In this document: positions 31,389 to 40,363 of the stretch, piece after piece
Position numbering within the stretch: position 1 is the first letter of the stretch
Layout: every line of letters begins with the position of its first letter
Assembly: GCA_934271235.1 (NCBI GenBank)
Contig: CAKQQT010000006.1
Location: 71,363-135,362, forward strand
DNA from: an uncultured Clostridia bacterium
Lineage (GTDB): Bacteria > Bacillota > Clostridia > Peptostreptococcales > Anaerovoracaceae
Reading direction: 5' to 3'
DNA length: 64,000 nucleotides
Notes under the pieces: generated by a model
What the model saw: only the letters and a program-made list of their open reading frames with translations
Databases searched by the model: none
Told to the model about the DNA's origin: nothing
Program-made: the position numbers and the translations under genes

Positions 31389-32996
31389 ATGACAAAAAGA
31401 TCGGAAAAACGCAGAAAAGAAAGCCGCATCAAAGATATGCTCATGCGGCAGGAAAACTTTAAATATCGTCTCATCCTTGAGGGCGTGGCAGTGGGATTGC
31501 TCGCGGGCATGGTAAGCTCCGCCTTCCGCTGGACGCTGCTCAAGGCGGAAGAAATCCGCGGCCTGTTTCTGGACGGCGTGGCACAAAGATGGAGCCTGGC
31601 GTTTCTGGGTATTTTCCTGCTGATGGTCCTGACCCTTTTCGCTGCGTTCCTTTTGCAGCGCGAACCGTTGATTTCGGGAAGCGGCATCCCGCAGGTGGAG
31701 GGCGAACTGCATGGTAAGATCAACGCCAACTGGCTGCAGGTGCTGATTGCCAAATTCCTCGGCGCGGTAGCTGTCATCGGCGGCGGACTCTCGCTGGGCA
31801 GAGAGGGCCCCAGCATTCAGCTGGGCGCTATGGTGGGCAAAGGATTTTCGCGTGTGAACAATCGCTTCCGTACAGAAGAAAAACTGCTGATGACCTGCGG
31901 CGCGGGCGCCGGTCTGGCGGCTGCTTTCAGCGCGCCGCTGGCAGGCGTGGTCTTTTCGCTGGAGGAACTGCACAAGAGCTTTTCCACGGAGATTCTGCTC
32001 AGCACGATGGCTTCCGCCATTACTGCGGACTGGATCGCGTCCTATATCTTCGGGCTGCGTCCGGTGTTTGACCTGACCGTGACGAACGGACTGCCGCTGT
32101 CGCATTATTGGATGGTCATCGTTTTGGGTATCCTGCTGGGCGCGTTCGGTGTATTTTACAACAAAGCGCTCGCCTTTTCGCAGAATTGTTTCGCCAAGTT
32201 CCGCAAGGGATGGCTGAAGGCAGCGATCCCTTGCGTGTGCGTCGTGCTGCTGGCTGCGTTTTATCCGGCGGCACTGGGCAGCGGACACAGCCTTGTCGGG
32301 CATGTCGGCAGCGGCAGCCTCGGAGTATGGGCGCTGGCGGTCCTTTTAGCTGTCAAGTTCGGCTTTTCGATACTCAGTTTCGGTACCGGAGCGCCGGGCG
32401 GCATCTTTTTGCCGCTGCTGGTCCTGGGCGCTGTGACCGGAGGCTTCTTTACAGAAGCCGTCAGCCCGGCAGTCGGTTACGCCAATGATTATGTGTCGAT
32501 CTTCGTGATCCTGGGCATGGCCGGTTATTTTGCCGCCATCGTGCGGGCGCCGATCACCGGGATCATCCTCATCAGCGAGATGACCGGCACGCTGTCCAAT
32601 CTGCTGTCGCTGTCGTTGGTTTCGCTGATCGCCTATATGACGGCGGAAATCCTCGGCGGGATCCCGGTCTACGATCAGCTGCTTGCGCGTATGCTGCAGG
32701 GGGAGAACCAAAAACGGCCGAAAAAAAGCAATAAGATCTTTGTGGAAAGTCAGATCCAGATCGGCTCCTATATGGAGGGCCGCACGCTGGCGGAGATTGG
32801 ACTGCCTGCGGGCAATCTGATCGTTTCGGTGCAGCGTGCCGGAAGGGAACTGGTTCCGAGCGGGCAGACGGTGCTGGAAAGCGGCGACAATATCGTGATC
32901 CTCTGCAATGAGGGAAACCTGACCGAGGTCAACCGCATTCTCGACAAAAAATGCCGCAGTATCTATCTGTATGCGGAGCAGGGAACGCAAGGCTGA
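31389..32996 (+). CDS. ClC-family chloride/proton antiporter with C-terminal TrkA_C domain
   Basis: A 535-residue polytopic protein. The three ClC selectivity motifs are GSGIP (97-101), GREGP (137-141, gating glutamate 139) and GAPGGIFLPLLV. The EEL pair in VFSLEELHKSF fits the intracellular proton glutamate of antiporter-type ClCs, so Cl-/H+ exchange is more likely than a channel (inference from the family). After about residue 445 a soluble TrkA_C (RCK_C) domain follows (GSYMEGRTLAEIGLPAGNLI, GDNIVILCN), usually a ligand-sensing module. ATG 31389 follows AGGAAG. Confidence 0.93.
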   Translation: MTKRSEKRRKESRIKDMLMRQENFKYRLILEGVAVGLLAGMVSSAFRWTLLKAEEIRGLFLDGVAQRWSLAFLGIFLLMVLTLFAAFLLQREPLISGSGIPQVEGELHGKINANWLQVLIAKFLGAVAVIGGGLSLGREGPSIQLGAMVGKGFSRVNNRFRTEEKLLMTCGAGAGLAAAFSAPLAGVVFSLEELHKSFSTEILLSTMASAITADWIASYIFGLRPVFDLTVTNGLPLSHYWMVIVLGILLGAFGVFYNKALAFSQNCFAKFRKGWLKAAIPCVCVVLLAAFYPAALGSGHSLVGHVGSGSLGVWALAVLLAVKFGFSILSFGTGAPGGIFLPLLVLGAVTGGFFTEAVSPAVGYANDYVSIFVILGMAGYFAAIVRAPITGIILISEMTGTLSNLLSLSLVSLIAYMTAEILGGIPVYDQLLARMLQGENQKRPKKSNKIFVESQIQIGSYMEGRTLAEIGLPAGNLIVSVQRAGRELVPSGQTVLESGDNIVILCNEGNLTEVNRILDKKCRSIYLYAEQGTQG

Positions 32997-33007
32997 TCGA
33001 GCGCAGG

Positions 33008-33040
33008 AAAAAACCGCGCAAAATTCAGAATTTTACGCGG
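33008..33040 (-). terminator. Intrinsic terminator of the XRE-regulator gene
   Basis: CCGCGcAAAATTC (33014-33026) pairs with GAATTTTaCGCGG (33028-33040). On the minus strand it is followed by TTTTTT. The stem overlaps the last codons of the regulator. Confidence 0.75.
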
Positions 33041-33435
33041 CGTAGTTCTTCGAGAGCACGGAGTTGGGAGGCTTTCTGCTTGTCCCACTCCAGCAGTTTT
33101 TCGGAATACTCCATGAGCCTGCCTTTTGAGAACGGGGATAATAAATTATAGTTGCTTAAAAGATCTGATGCCGAACGACTGAAGATTTGACTGGATGTAA
33201 GACTGTTGAGGAACGTATCGGGATCACGTTCAAACAGAAGGCTCATTTCAATGCCGAAACACTGTGCGATGTTAAACAGAACTTCCGCATCCGGAGAACG
33301 GTTGGCCAGTTCATACTGGACATAAAGGGAACGCGTGATGCCGACGGTCTCTGCCATGAGCTGCTGGCTCAGACCGTGATAAGCACGCAAGGCCTTCAGA
33401 TTGTTCCCGATGCATTTCTGAATGACAAGATTCAA
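33025..33435 (-). CDS. XRE-family helix-turn-helix regulator
   Basis: A 136-residue protein with an N-terminal Cro/C1-type helix-turn-helix at about 8-65 (IGNNLKALRAYHGLSQQLMA, VGITRSLYVQYELANRSPDA, LFNIAQCFGIEMSLLF) and a helical C-terminal part with unknown ligand. I chose TTG 33435 because AAAGGAG lies nine bases upstream on the minus strand; the frame is open to 33474 but without a site. It is transcribed away from hbd; the 341-base gap between them has the hbd control signals. Confidence 0.82.
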   Translation of the reverse strand: MNLVIQKCIGNNLKALRAYHGLSQQLMAETVGITRSLYVQYELANRSPDAEVLFNIAQCFGIEMSLLFERDPDTFLNSLTSSQIFSRSASDLLSNYNLLSPFSKGRLMEYSEKLLEWDKQKASQLRALEELRRVKF

Positions 33436-33672
33436 TCGGGGTCGCTCCTTTCTTGACCGATACGGTTTGGGCAATATTGAAATACAACACTTCTTTGTTT
33501 CCTGTTTTCATTTTACAATAGATTTCCGCAAAAAGGAACAGGAGAAGCGGAGAAAGACATTTTTTAGCGGAATATTTTCACAAGACGTCCCGAAACGACC
33601 TCAAACCCGTGTGTTTTCTTCTCGAAAGTGAAAAAGCACTGTAAAAAATACAAGATAAGCGAAAGAAAGGGG

Positions 33673-33700
33673 TTTCTTTTTTGAGAATCTGTGGTATAAT
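33673..33700 (+). promoter_or_regulatory. Extended -10 promoter of hbd
   Basis: TATAAT at 33695-33700 preceded by TGG (extended -10, TGn), with a weak -35 TTTCTT at 33673-33678. The rest of the gap 33436-33776 holds no gene that I can see. Confidence 0.7.
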
Positions 33701-33713
33701 AGTTAATGGAAAA

Positions 33714-33731
33714 GAGTTAATTTTTTAACAA
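33714..33731 (+). promoter_or_regulatory. Rex-like operator in the hbd leader
   Basis: GAGTTAA-TTTT-TTAACAA matches the Rex consensus TTGTTAA-N4-TTAACAA at 12 of 14 defined positions. It lies a few bases downstream of the expected transcription start, where bound Rex would block transcription. Rex senses NADH/NAD+ and is known to control hbd-type genes in Clostridia. Confidence 0.65.
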
Positions 33732-33776
33732 AACCAAAAAAGTATTTAAGATACATATTAAAAGGAGGCAATTTTA

Positions 33777-34628
33777 ATGAAAAAGATTGGCGTACTGGGA
33801 ACAGGCACAATGGGAGCCGGCATCATTCAGGTTCTGGCACAGAACGGTTATGAAGTTGTGATGAGAGCAAGAAGAGAATCTTCGATCGAAAAGGGACTTG
33901 CTACCGTTAAGAAAAACCTGGATAAGATGGTTGCAAAGGAAAGAATGACTGCAGAAGAAGCAGAAGCTGTATTTGCAAGAATCCACGGTTCCACTGACAT
34001 CAACATTATCGCAGATGCTGACCTGGTAATTGAAGCTGCAACAGAAGATATGGAAGCGAAGAAAGCTCTGTTTGCGGAACTTGACAAGCTTTGCAAGCCG
34101 GAAACGATCATCGCGACCAACACTTCTTCCTTATCCATCACCGAGATCGCTGCTGCAACCGGAAGACCTGACAAGGTTATCGGCATGCACTTCTTCAATC
34201 CGGTTCCGGCTATGAAGCTGGTTGAGATCATCAAGGGTCTCACGACTTCTGACGAGACTAAGGATACCATCCTTGCGTTAACCGAAAAATTAGGCAAGAC
34301 TCCGGTAGAAGTCGCAGAAGCTCCGGGATTCGTTGTAAACAGAATCTTAATCCCGATGATCAACGAAGGTATCGGCATCTTAGCTGACGGCGTTGCAGAT
34401 GCAAAGGGTATCGACACCGCGATGAAGCTTGGCGCAAACCACCCGATGGGACCGCTGGAATTAGGCGACCTGATCGGTCTGGACGTTGTACTGGCGATCA
34501 TGGACGTTCTTTACAGCGAATATGGTGATCCGAAGTACAGAGCACACGTTCTGCTGAGAAAGATGGTAAGAGCCGGCAAGCTTGGCAGAAAGACAGGCGT
34601 TGGCTTCTACGATTACACAAAGAAATAA
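33777..34628 (+). CDS. hbd: 3-hydroxybutyryl-CoA dehydrogenase
   Basis: A 283-residue NAD(P)-dependent enzyme reducing acetoacetyl-CoA to 3-hydroxybutyryl-CoA in the butyrate pathway. The Rossmann loop GTGTMG is at 8-13. The catalytic region is [17 protein letters not shown], and the dimerisation/C-terminal domain begins [16 protein letters not shown] and contains [18 protein letters not shown]. Codon choice differs from the surrounding genes (more TTA, ACT and TCT), as expected for very high expression. In many Clostridia hbd is part of a crt-bcd-etfBA-hbd operon; here it stands alone, with its own promoter, Rex-like site and terminator. AAAGGAGG precedes the ATG. Confidence 0.96.
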   Translation: MKKIGVLGTGTMGAGIIQVLAQNGYEVVMRARRESSIEKGLATVKKNLDKMVAKERMTAEEAEAVFARIHGSTDINIIADADLVIEAATEDMEAKKALFAELDKLCKPETIIATNTSSLSITEIAAATGRPDKVIGMHFFNPVPAMKLVEIIKGLTTSDETKDTILALTEKLGKTPVEVAEAPGFVVNRILIPMINEGIGILADGVADAKGIDTAMKLGANHPMGPLELGDLIGLDVVLAIMDVLYSEYGDPKYRAHVLLRKMVRAGKLGRKTGVGFYDYTKK

Positions 34629-34651
34629 AAAACGAACCGAAACAAGCAGCG

Positions 34652-34682
34652 GAGCGCCCATTTGGGCGCTCTGTTTGATTTT
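34652..34682 (+). terminator. Intrinsic terminator of hbd
   Basis: GAGCGCCCA (34652-34660) pairs with TGGGCGCTC, followed by TGTTTGATTTT. Confidence 0.85.
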
Positions 34683-34704
34683 ACGCAGGAATTCCCGGCA
34701 GCTC

Positions 34705-34733
34705 TTGATTTTTTTGCAGGAAGCGTTTACAAT
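34705..34733 (+). promoter_or_regulatory. Promoter of the rho operon
   Basis: TTGATT (34705-34710), 17-base spacer, TACAAT (34728-34733). It gives a leader of about 100 bases before rho, where autoregulation is known in other bacteria. Confidence 0.6.
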
Positions 34734-34839
34734 ATTCTTATATGCTATCCCGTCTTGAACAAGATCTTATTTTTAGCTATTCTTTCAATTCTAAACAGAA
34801 AGGTGCAGCACATCGTCTCGCTGCAAACGGTAATATCCA

Positions 34840-36165
34840 ATGCCAAGAAAAAAAATCGTGACAGAAGAAGTCATGGAAAATGCAGAAAAAACTCCGGAAA
34901 CAACGGTTTCGGAGCAGGTTTTGATTGTAACGGAAGATCCGGCGACCGCTTCGATCTCGGAGGCAGAGCTTTCCGGCACGGAAGAGGACGCGGCAAACGG
35001 AGAAGGAAAAGAGAAACCGGCCAAAAGAGAATACTCAAAGGAAGAACGCCCGGAGGTCGAAGGGATCTTAGAGATCCAAGAGGAAAACAATTTCGGCTTT
35101 CTTCGGTTTTCCAATTTTTTGACCAGTGATAAAGATATTTATGTGTCACCGACGCAGATCCGCAGATTTAACCTGAAGACCGGCGATAAGATCCGCGGCA
35201 TCACCCGCCTGCCGAAAGAAGGGGAACGTTTCGGCGCGCTGCTCTATGTTGTGACTGTCAACGGCGATGAGCCGGGCGCGGCGATCCGCAGACCGGACTT
35301 TGACGATCTGACGCCGGTGTTCCCTTACCAGCGGCTGCGGATGGAGAACGGCACGCGGGATCTGTCTATGCGGTTGATCGACCTGGTCGCGCCGATCGGC
35401 AAGGGACAGAGAGGACTGATCGTGGCGCCGCCGAAAGCAGGCAAGACTGTACTGCTCAAAAAAGTCGCCAACGCGATTGAAAAAAACTATCCCGATGTGG
35501 AGCTGATCGTACTGCTGGTCGACGAACGGCCGGAAGAAGTCACCGATATGAAACGCTCGCTGGTCAGCGGCGAGGTCATCTACTCGACCTTTGACGAACT
35601 GCCGGCGCACCACGTCAAGGTTGCCGAAATGGTGCTGGCACGCGCACAGCGGCTGGTTGAGCACGGCAAAGATGTGGTAATATTATTAGATAGTATCACA
35701 AGACTTGCGCGAGCCTATAATATGGTGGTGCCGGCATCCGGCAGGACCCTGTCCGGCGGTTTGGATCCGGGCGCGCTGCATCGCCCCAAGAAATTCTTCG
35801 GGGCGGCCCGCAAGATGGAGGAGGGCGGTTCGATCACCATTCTGGCGACCGCGCTGGTGGAGACCGGAAGCCGCATGGACGAGGTCATCTTTGAAGAATT
35901 CAAAGGCACCGGCAACATGGAACTGCACTTAGACCGCAGACTTTCGGAAAAGCGTATTTTTCCGGCGATCAGCCTCAACAAGTCCGGCACCCGGCGTGAG
36001 GATCTGCTGATGGATCAGGAAGAACTGGAAGCGATCTGGGCAATGCGCCGCGCGATGGCCAACCGGGATCCGCAGGATGTGACGAGCGAGATCATCGATA
36101 ATCTCGCGCACACCAAGACCAACAAGGATTTTATACAAGTGATCAAAAAGGTATTGATGGACTAG
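34840..36165 (+). CDS. rho: Transcription termination factor Rho
   Basis: A 441-residue hexameric RNA-dependent ATPase. Residues 1-65 are acidic and low-complexity (Glu/Thr/Ala-rich); no clear N-terminal Rho_N helical domain is seen. The cold-shock RNA-binding fold follows ([29 protein letters not shown]), then the motor domain with Walker A APPKAGKT (196-203, K202), [17 protein letters not shown], Walker [18 protein letters not shown], the Q/R-loop region [19 protein letters not shown] and [21 protein letters not shown] 34840 has only a weak ribosome-binding site. It heads the conserved rho-yqhQ-prmC run. Confidence 0.96.
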   Translation: MPRKKIVTEEVMENAEKTPETTVSEQVLIVTEDPATASISEAELSGTEEDAANGEGKEKPAKREYSKEERPEVEGILEIQEENNFGFLRFSNFLTSDKDIYVSPTQIRRFNLKTGDKIRGITRLPKEGERFGALLYVVTVNGDEPGAAIRRPDFDDLTPVFPYQRLRMENGTRDLSMRLIDLVAPIGKGQRGLIVAPPKAGKTVLLKKVANAIEKNYPDVELIVLLVDERPEEVTDMKRSLVSGEVIYSTFDELPAHHVKVAEMVLARAQRLVEHGKDVVILLDSITRLARAYNMVVPASGRTLSGGLDPGALHRPKKFFGAARKMEEGGSITILATALVETGSRMDEVIFEEFKGTGNMELHLDRRLSEKRIFPAISLNKSGTRREDLLMDQEELEAIWAMRRAMANRDPQDVTSEIIDNLAHTKTNKDFIQVIKKVLMD

Positions 36166-36184
36166 AGAAAACAGAGGACAGAAT

Positions 36185-37300
36185 ATGGATTTAAAACGAA
36201 TTTTTTTGAAAGACGCGTGTCCGACCTCCATCGGCGGGCAGGCGATCATGGAAGGCATCATGATGCGCGGGCCGAAGCGTACTGCTATCGCCATCCGGCT
36301 GCCGAACGGCAAGATACACATGAAGACACAGCCGACCCCGCAGGGGAATCAATGGGGCAGGATCCCGTTTGTCCGCGGCGTGGTCAATTTCGTGGCGTCA
36401 CTGGTCTACGGAACGAAGATCCTGATGTATTCCGCGGACGTGCTGGAAGCCAATTACCCGGAGGAATACCAAAAGGATAAATTCGATATCTGGATCGAAA
36501 CCAAGGTCGGCAAGGATAAAGCCTGGAACATCTTGATGGTTTTGTCCGTCGTGCTGGCGCTGGTGATGTCGATCGGCATCTTCATGCTGCTGCCGACCGC
36601 GATCGTCGGCTGGTGCGCGAAGCTGACGGAAAACGTCATCCTGCTGAACCTGATCGAGGGCGTTGTGCGGATCCTGATCTTTGTCGCGTACATTGCGCTG
36701 ATCTCGAAGATGCAGGATATCAAGACGGTGTTCCAGTATCACGGCGCGGAACATAAGACCATCCACTGCTTTGAAAACGGGCTGGAATTGACGCCGGAAA
36801 ACGCGCAGACATTCTACACGCTGCATCCGCGCTGCGGGACCAGCTTCCTGATGTTCGTCATGGTGGTGGCGATCATCGTACATGCATTTATGGGCTGGCC
36901 GAACGTCTGGCTGCGGATGGTGACCAGGATCCTGGTACTGCCGGTCATCGCGGGCATTTCTTATGAACTGCTCAAATGGGCGGGCAGGAGCAATAACATC
37001 GTGGTCGAGATCCTGAGCATGCCGGGACTGTACTTACAGAAGCTGACGACCAAGGAACCGAATTTCGCGCAGTTGGAAGTAGCGATCGCATCCGTTAAGG
37101 CGGTTCTCAACGACGGCGACGAGGTGCCTTACTTTGAGGGCGTCTGCGATCTGGACGGCAGACCGGTAGACGGCGAGGTCCGGTATTATGATCCGGCCGA
37201 GGGCGACATCAAATACGAGGGCCCGGTCGGAAAAGAGGCAGAAACGGAATCGGCGGTAAAGTCCGCGGAGGATGCGCCTGCGAAGGAGGAAAAAGCGTGA
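36185..37300 (+). CDS. yqhQ: DUF1385 membrane protein (YqhQ-like)
   Basis: A 371-residue protein of the DUF1385 family. N-terminal signature IGGQAIMEGIMMRGPKRTAI, then FVRGVVNF, two to four membrane helices (ILMVLSVVLALVMSIGIFML; LLNLIEGVVRILIFVAYIAL; FLMFVMVVAIIVHAFMG), a conserved QYHGAEHKTIHCFENG with HPRCGTSF, and an acidic C-terminal tail unique to this protein. Function is unknown. In Firmicutes it regularly sits beside prmC and prfA, as here. The stop overlaps the prmC GTG start. Confidence 0.93.
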   Translation: MDLKRIFLKDACPTSIGGQAIMEGIMMRGPKRTAIAIRLPNGKIHMKTQPTPQGNQWGRIPFVRGVVNFVASLVYGTKILMYSADVLEANYPEEYQKDKFDIWIETKVGKDKAWNILMVLSVVLALVMSIGIFMLLPTAIVGWCAKLTENVILLNLIEGVVRILIFVAYIALISKMQDIKTVFQYHGAEHKTIHCFENGLELTPENAQTFYTLHPRCGTSFLMFVMVVAIIVHAFMGWPNVWLRMVTRILVLPVIAGISYELLKWAGRSNNIVVEILSMPGLYLQKLTTKEPNFAQLEVAIASVKAVLNDGDEVPYFEGVCDLDGRPVDGEVRYYDPAEGDIKYEGPVGKEAETESAVKSAEDAPAKEEKA

Positions 37301-38217
37301 GTCTGGCATTAAAGGAAGTCATACGGATCGGAGAAAAAATGCTTGCCGACGCGGGGGTTGCCGACGCGGCGATCGACGCGAAAGAGCTTTACTGTTATAT
37401 GGAGGGACTGGATCGCACCGGGCTGATGATGGCGTGGCAGCGGACGCTGCAGGACAATCAGTGCGAAGCTTACTTCCGCTTGGTAGAAGAGCGCGCGTCC
37501 CGTGTGCCTCTGCAGCATATCACCGGGACGCAGGAATTCATGGGTCTGCCGTTTGCCGTCAACGCGGATGTTCTGATCCCGCGGCAGGATACCGAAACGA
37601 TGGTAGAAAACGCCTTGGAGCTTTTGAAGAGCGGCAGCCTGCGCGGCAATGTCTATGCCGCGGAAAAAACGTTCCGCGGAAGCGTCGAGGTGCTGGATCT
37701 TTGCTGCGGCAGCGGCGCCATCGGGATCTCGATCGCCAAACTGGATCCTTCCGCAAAGGTGACTTGCGCGGATATCAGCGCGAAGGCACTGGAAGTCGCC
37801 AAAAAGAACGCACAGGCAAATGGCTGCAAAGGCGTGAAATTTGTGGAGAGCGATCTGTTCGCGGCGGCGGATTTTCATGGAAGATTCGGCAAGGGAAAAT
37901 ATCAGCTGATCATCTCCAATCCGCCATACATCAAGCATGACGTGATCGGCACGCTGGAGCCGGAAGTGCGCGCGCATGAGCCGATGCTGGCGCTGGACGG
38001 CGGCACGGACGGGCTGGACTTTTACCGGCGGATCGCAAAGGAGGCGCCGGACCACCTCAAGAAGAACGGCGTGCTGATGATGGAGATCGGTTACGATCAG
38101 AAAGACGCCGTCAAAGAGCTGCTGCACGAAAGCGGCAGGTTTGAAAAGATCATCGGCCTGACCGACCTGACCGGCAAGGACCGCATCGTGGCGGCGACGG
38201 TGATCACAACGAAATAG
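37297..38217 (+). CDS. prmC: Peptide chain release factor N5-glutamine methyltransferase
   Basis: A 306-residue SAM-dependent methyltransferase that methylates the GGQ glutamine of RF1 and RF2. N-terminal helical RF-binding domain (VPLQHITGTQEFMGLPF), SAM-binding VLDLCCGSGAIGISIA, and the catalytic NPPY motif at N208 (SNPPYIKHDVI). GTG 37297 overlaps the yqhQ stop and follows AAGGAGG. Its substrate gene prfA is at 49.9 kb instead of next door. The 3' end overlaps the convergent flavoprotein gene by 14 bases. Confidence 0.95.
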   Translation: MSLALKEVIRIGEKMLADAGVADAAIDAKELYCYMEGLDRTGLMMAWQRTLQDNQCEAYFRLVEERASRVPLQHITGTQEFMGLPFAVNADVLIPRQDTETMVENALELLKSGSLRGNVYAAEKTFRGSVEVLDLCCGSGAIGISIAKLDPSAKVTCADISAKALEVAKKNAQANGCKGVKFVESDLFAAADFHGRFGKGKYQLIISNPPYIKHDVIGTLEPEVRAHEPMLALDGGTDGLDFYRRIAKEAPDHLKKNGVLMMEIGYDQKDAVKELLHESGRFEKIIGLTDLTGKDRIVAATVITTK

Positions 38218-39304
38218 GAAACGAAGCAATGGAAGCAGCGAATTTCGCTGCTTTTTCTTTTATCTCGGGGATCTGCAGCAGTTCCCCGGGCGCGTTCGCG
38301 GTCTCCAGCATGGCGAAGTGCGGCGGCAGGATCATATTCTTGTTCATGTTCATAGCGCCGATGATCTGCTGGGCGACCAGATCGCCGCCGCTGTAGCCGG
38401 AGACGACCAGCGCATAAACCCGCTTGCTGCTGAAATCATTGACACGGAAGACCGAGGTCAGACGGTTGATAAAGGCCATGATGTTGGCGCTCACGGAATC
38501 GTTGTAGTTCGGGCAGATCAGTACGACCACATCGCTCTTGATGATCGCCGGGTAGACTTTTTCGGTCATGACGCCGCCGTAAAAACAGTCGCCCTGCTCG
38601 CCGAAGTGCAGGCAGGCTTCGTATTTGCAGCCGCGGCAGTCCCAGATCTGGCCGTTGCGGATCGAGATCTCTTCGATATCGGTTTTTTCGGCGAGCTCCG
38701 CGGCGATCATCTGCCAAAGCAGCAGGCTGTTGGACGTGCGGTGATTGCTGGCGTGGACCGCAAGGATCTTTGGCTTTGAAACCGCGGGCGGCGCAAAGTC
38801 CACAAGCTTCTCGACAAGCTGACGGCAGCTGAGCCGGTAAGCTTCTTCAAGACTGCATGCCCAGAGACCGCTGCGGACGGTGAAATTATGCAGATCCGGA
38901 CAGGCTTCCACCAGCGGCTTTCCCGGGAACAGGCAGCCGCAGCCGTTTGCGGCAAAGGCGATGCGGCGGCCGAGGTCTTTGGTAAAGAGATCGCTTTGCC
39001 CATGGACGAGGATGCCCCCGCGCGCGCCGGCAAGCAGCAGCTCTCCGGCATGCAGATGCAGAAACCGCAGCATGGCGTGGGTCTCACAGCTGATGCCGCC
39101 TGCATCCGTATCCGCGACAAACAGCAGCACAGCGCCGCGCAGGCATCCGCCTGCGGCAGCTTCCGCAAAAGCCTGATCGGAGCAGAGCTCTGTAAATTCC
39201 GTCACCTTTGCGGAGAATTTTACTGTTTCGCGTATGACCTGCAGAACCTGCACAAGTCGCGGATCCTGCGGATCGGATAAAGTTCGGATCAGATAAAACT
39301 TCAT
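38204..39304 (-). CDS. NADPH-dependent FMN reductase-like iron-sulfur flavoprotein
   Basis: A 366-residue protein. The C-terminal half (about 180-366) is a flavodoxin-like NAD(P)H:FMN oxidoreductase domain: ILAVHASNHRTSNSLLLWQM, then WDCRGCKYEACLHFGEQGDC with four cysteines that could hold a cluster, then VVLICPNYNDSVSANIMAF and VVSGYSGGDLVAQQ. The N-terminal half (1-175) is a separate alpha/beta domain (AVLLFVADTDAGGISCETH, GRRIAFAANGCGCLFPGK) that resembles a degenerate second flavodoxin fold. ATG 39304 follows AGAAGG; GTG 39313 is an alternative. Last gene of the operon led by the giant protein. Confidence 0.8.
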   Translation of the reverse strand: MKFYLIRTLSDPQDPRLVQVLQVIRETVKFSAKVTEFTELCSDQAFAEAAAGGCLRGAVLLFVADTDAGGISCETHAMLRFLHLHAGELLLAGARGGILVHGQSDLFTKDLGRRIAFAANGCGCLFPGKPLVEACPDLHNFTVRSGLWACSLEEAYRLSCRQLVEKLVDFAPPAVSKPKILAVHASNHRTSNSLLLWQMIAAELAEKTDIEEISIRNGQIWDCRGCKYEACLHFGEQGDCFYGGVMTEKVYPAIIKSDVVVLICPNYNDSVSANIMAFINRLTSVFRVNDFSSKRVYALVVSGYSGGDLVAQQIIGAMNMNKNMILPPHFAMLETANAPGELLQIPEIKEKAAKFAASIASFPISL

Positions 39305-39352
39305 GTTTTTCACCTTCTTTTTTGTGTCTGCCGCATGGAAACGGCGGCGCTA

Positions 39353-40363
39353 TTAGACCAATGCGCACAGATTGCGATAAGCGTGCTCGATCCGGTCATA
39401 AAGAGGCAGAGGAAGCAGGAGATCCTCATATTCGGTACAGTCCTGCTGCACTCGATTGCGCAGTCCGAGGAACGCGCCGTCGGCGCCTTTCCCGAAGTAG
39501 ACCGAGCTGTAGTGCCATTCGCCTTGCAGCGTCAGCAGCAGAGAGATCGCGCCGGAGGATAAGGCCGGTGCCAGATACGGCTTGAAGCCCAGCGCGCGGA
39601 TCGCCAGATTCGCTTTGACCGTCAGATCAGTCAGCTCGCGCGACAGCGCGTCGTCATAATGCTCGATGCTGTTTGCGATGATCAGATCCGCGCCATGCGG
39701 GCCGAACGCGCGCCCCTCCGTCAGGTAAGAGGCAAAACGATCATCTTTTTTTGCGTAATATTCCGCACGCTTATTCATCACGCCCAGCCCATAGCCATGG
39801 ATCTGCGCGGGCGACAGGCCGGAGGAAAGCAGGACCTCCTTGCAGAGCGGATCGACCGGGTCTGAGACCACGGCAAAGAGACCGCGATAGTTGGCTTCCT
39901 TGGCGAGTCTTCCGTAGTGCGCGGCGATCTTGCGGTTTGCTTCAAACTGCAGCATGCGCACATCACCGCCGCTGCCGACCGGCGGAACCGCCTTAGTCGC
40001 GCAGAAGACAAAGAGGTCGCAGTCGAAGATCTCCGCTTCGGTGACCGCGGCGACCTCCGGAAGCGCGTGAGTACCGAACGGCCAGCCGATCTGGTTCATT
40101 TCCGCTTCGTAGCGTAAAACGGTGTTGGGGTTGAGATCATAGATCCCGATGCGGTCGATGAGATCGCCGCCGAGCAGGCGCAGCCCCAAAAGCAGGGAAG
40201 CGCCCACGTCGCCGAGCGCGGCGATATTGACACACAGGTGGTCTTTTTTGAGCGGCGCGGGCAGCGTCAGCGGGGCTTGCCCCGGGCAAAGCTGCGAAAG
40301 CGGCCGCGCAGCTGCTTTTTCCGGCGCGGCCTGTGCGGAAAGGGTCGAGTTTTCTTTTATCAT
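39353..40363 (-). CDS. Lactate/malate dehydrogenase-like NAD-binding protein
   Basis: A 336-residue protein with divergent similarity to the LDH/MDH superfamily: Rossmann start VNIAALGDVGASLLLGLRLL, IGIYDLNPNTVLRYEAEMNQI, SDPVDPLCKEVL, GYGLGVMNKRAEYY, and FGPHGADLIIANS in the place of the catalytic-histidine loop. The usual catalytic aspartate motif (LDSxR) reads MNKRA, so the standard reaction is doubtful. An N-terminal extension of about 40 residues precedes the fold. Its ATG overlaps the stop of the 1614-residue gene by four bases (ATGA), so it is coupled to it. A dehydrogenase with an unusual substrate, or a nucleotide-binding regulator, is possible. Confidence 0.7.
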   Translation of the reverse strand: MIKENSTLSAQAAPEKAAARPLSQLCPGQAPLTLPAPLKKDHLCVNIAALGDVGASLLLGLRLLGGDLIDRIGIYDLNPNTVLRYEAEMNQIGWPFGTHALPEVAAVTEAEIFDCDLFVFCATKAVPPVGSGGDVRMLQFEANRKIAAHYGRLAKEANYRGLFAVVSDPVDPLCKEVLLSSGLSPAQIHGYGLGVMNKRAEYYAKKDDRFASYLTEGRAFGPHGADLIIANSIEHYDDALSRELTDLTVKANLAIRALGFKPYLAPALSSGAISLLLTLQGEWHYSSVYFGKGADGAFLGLRNRVQQDCTEYEDLLLPLPLYDRIEHAYRNLCALV

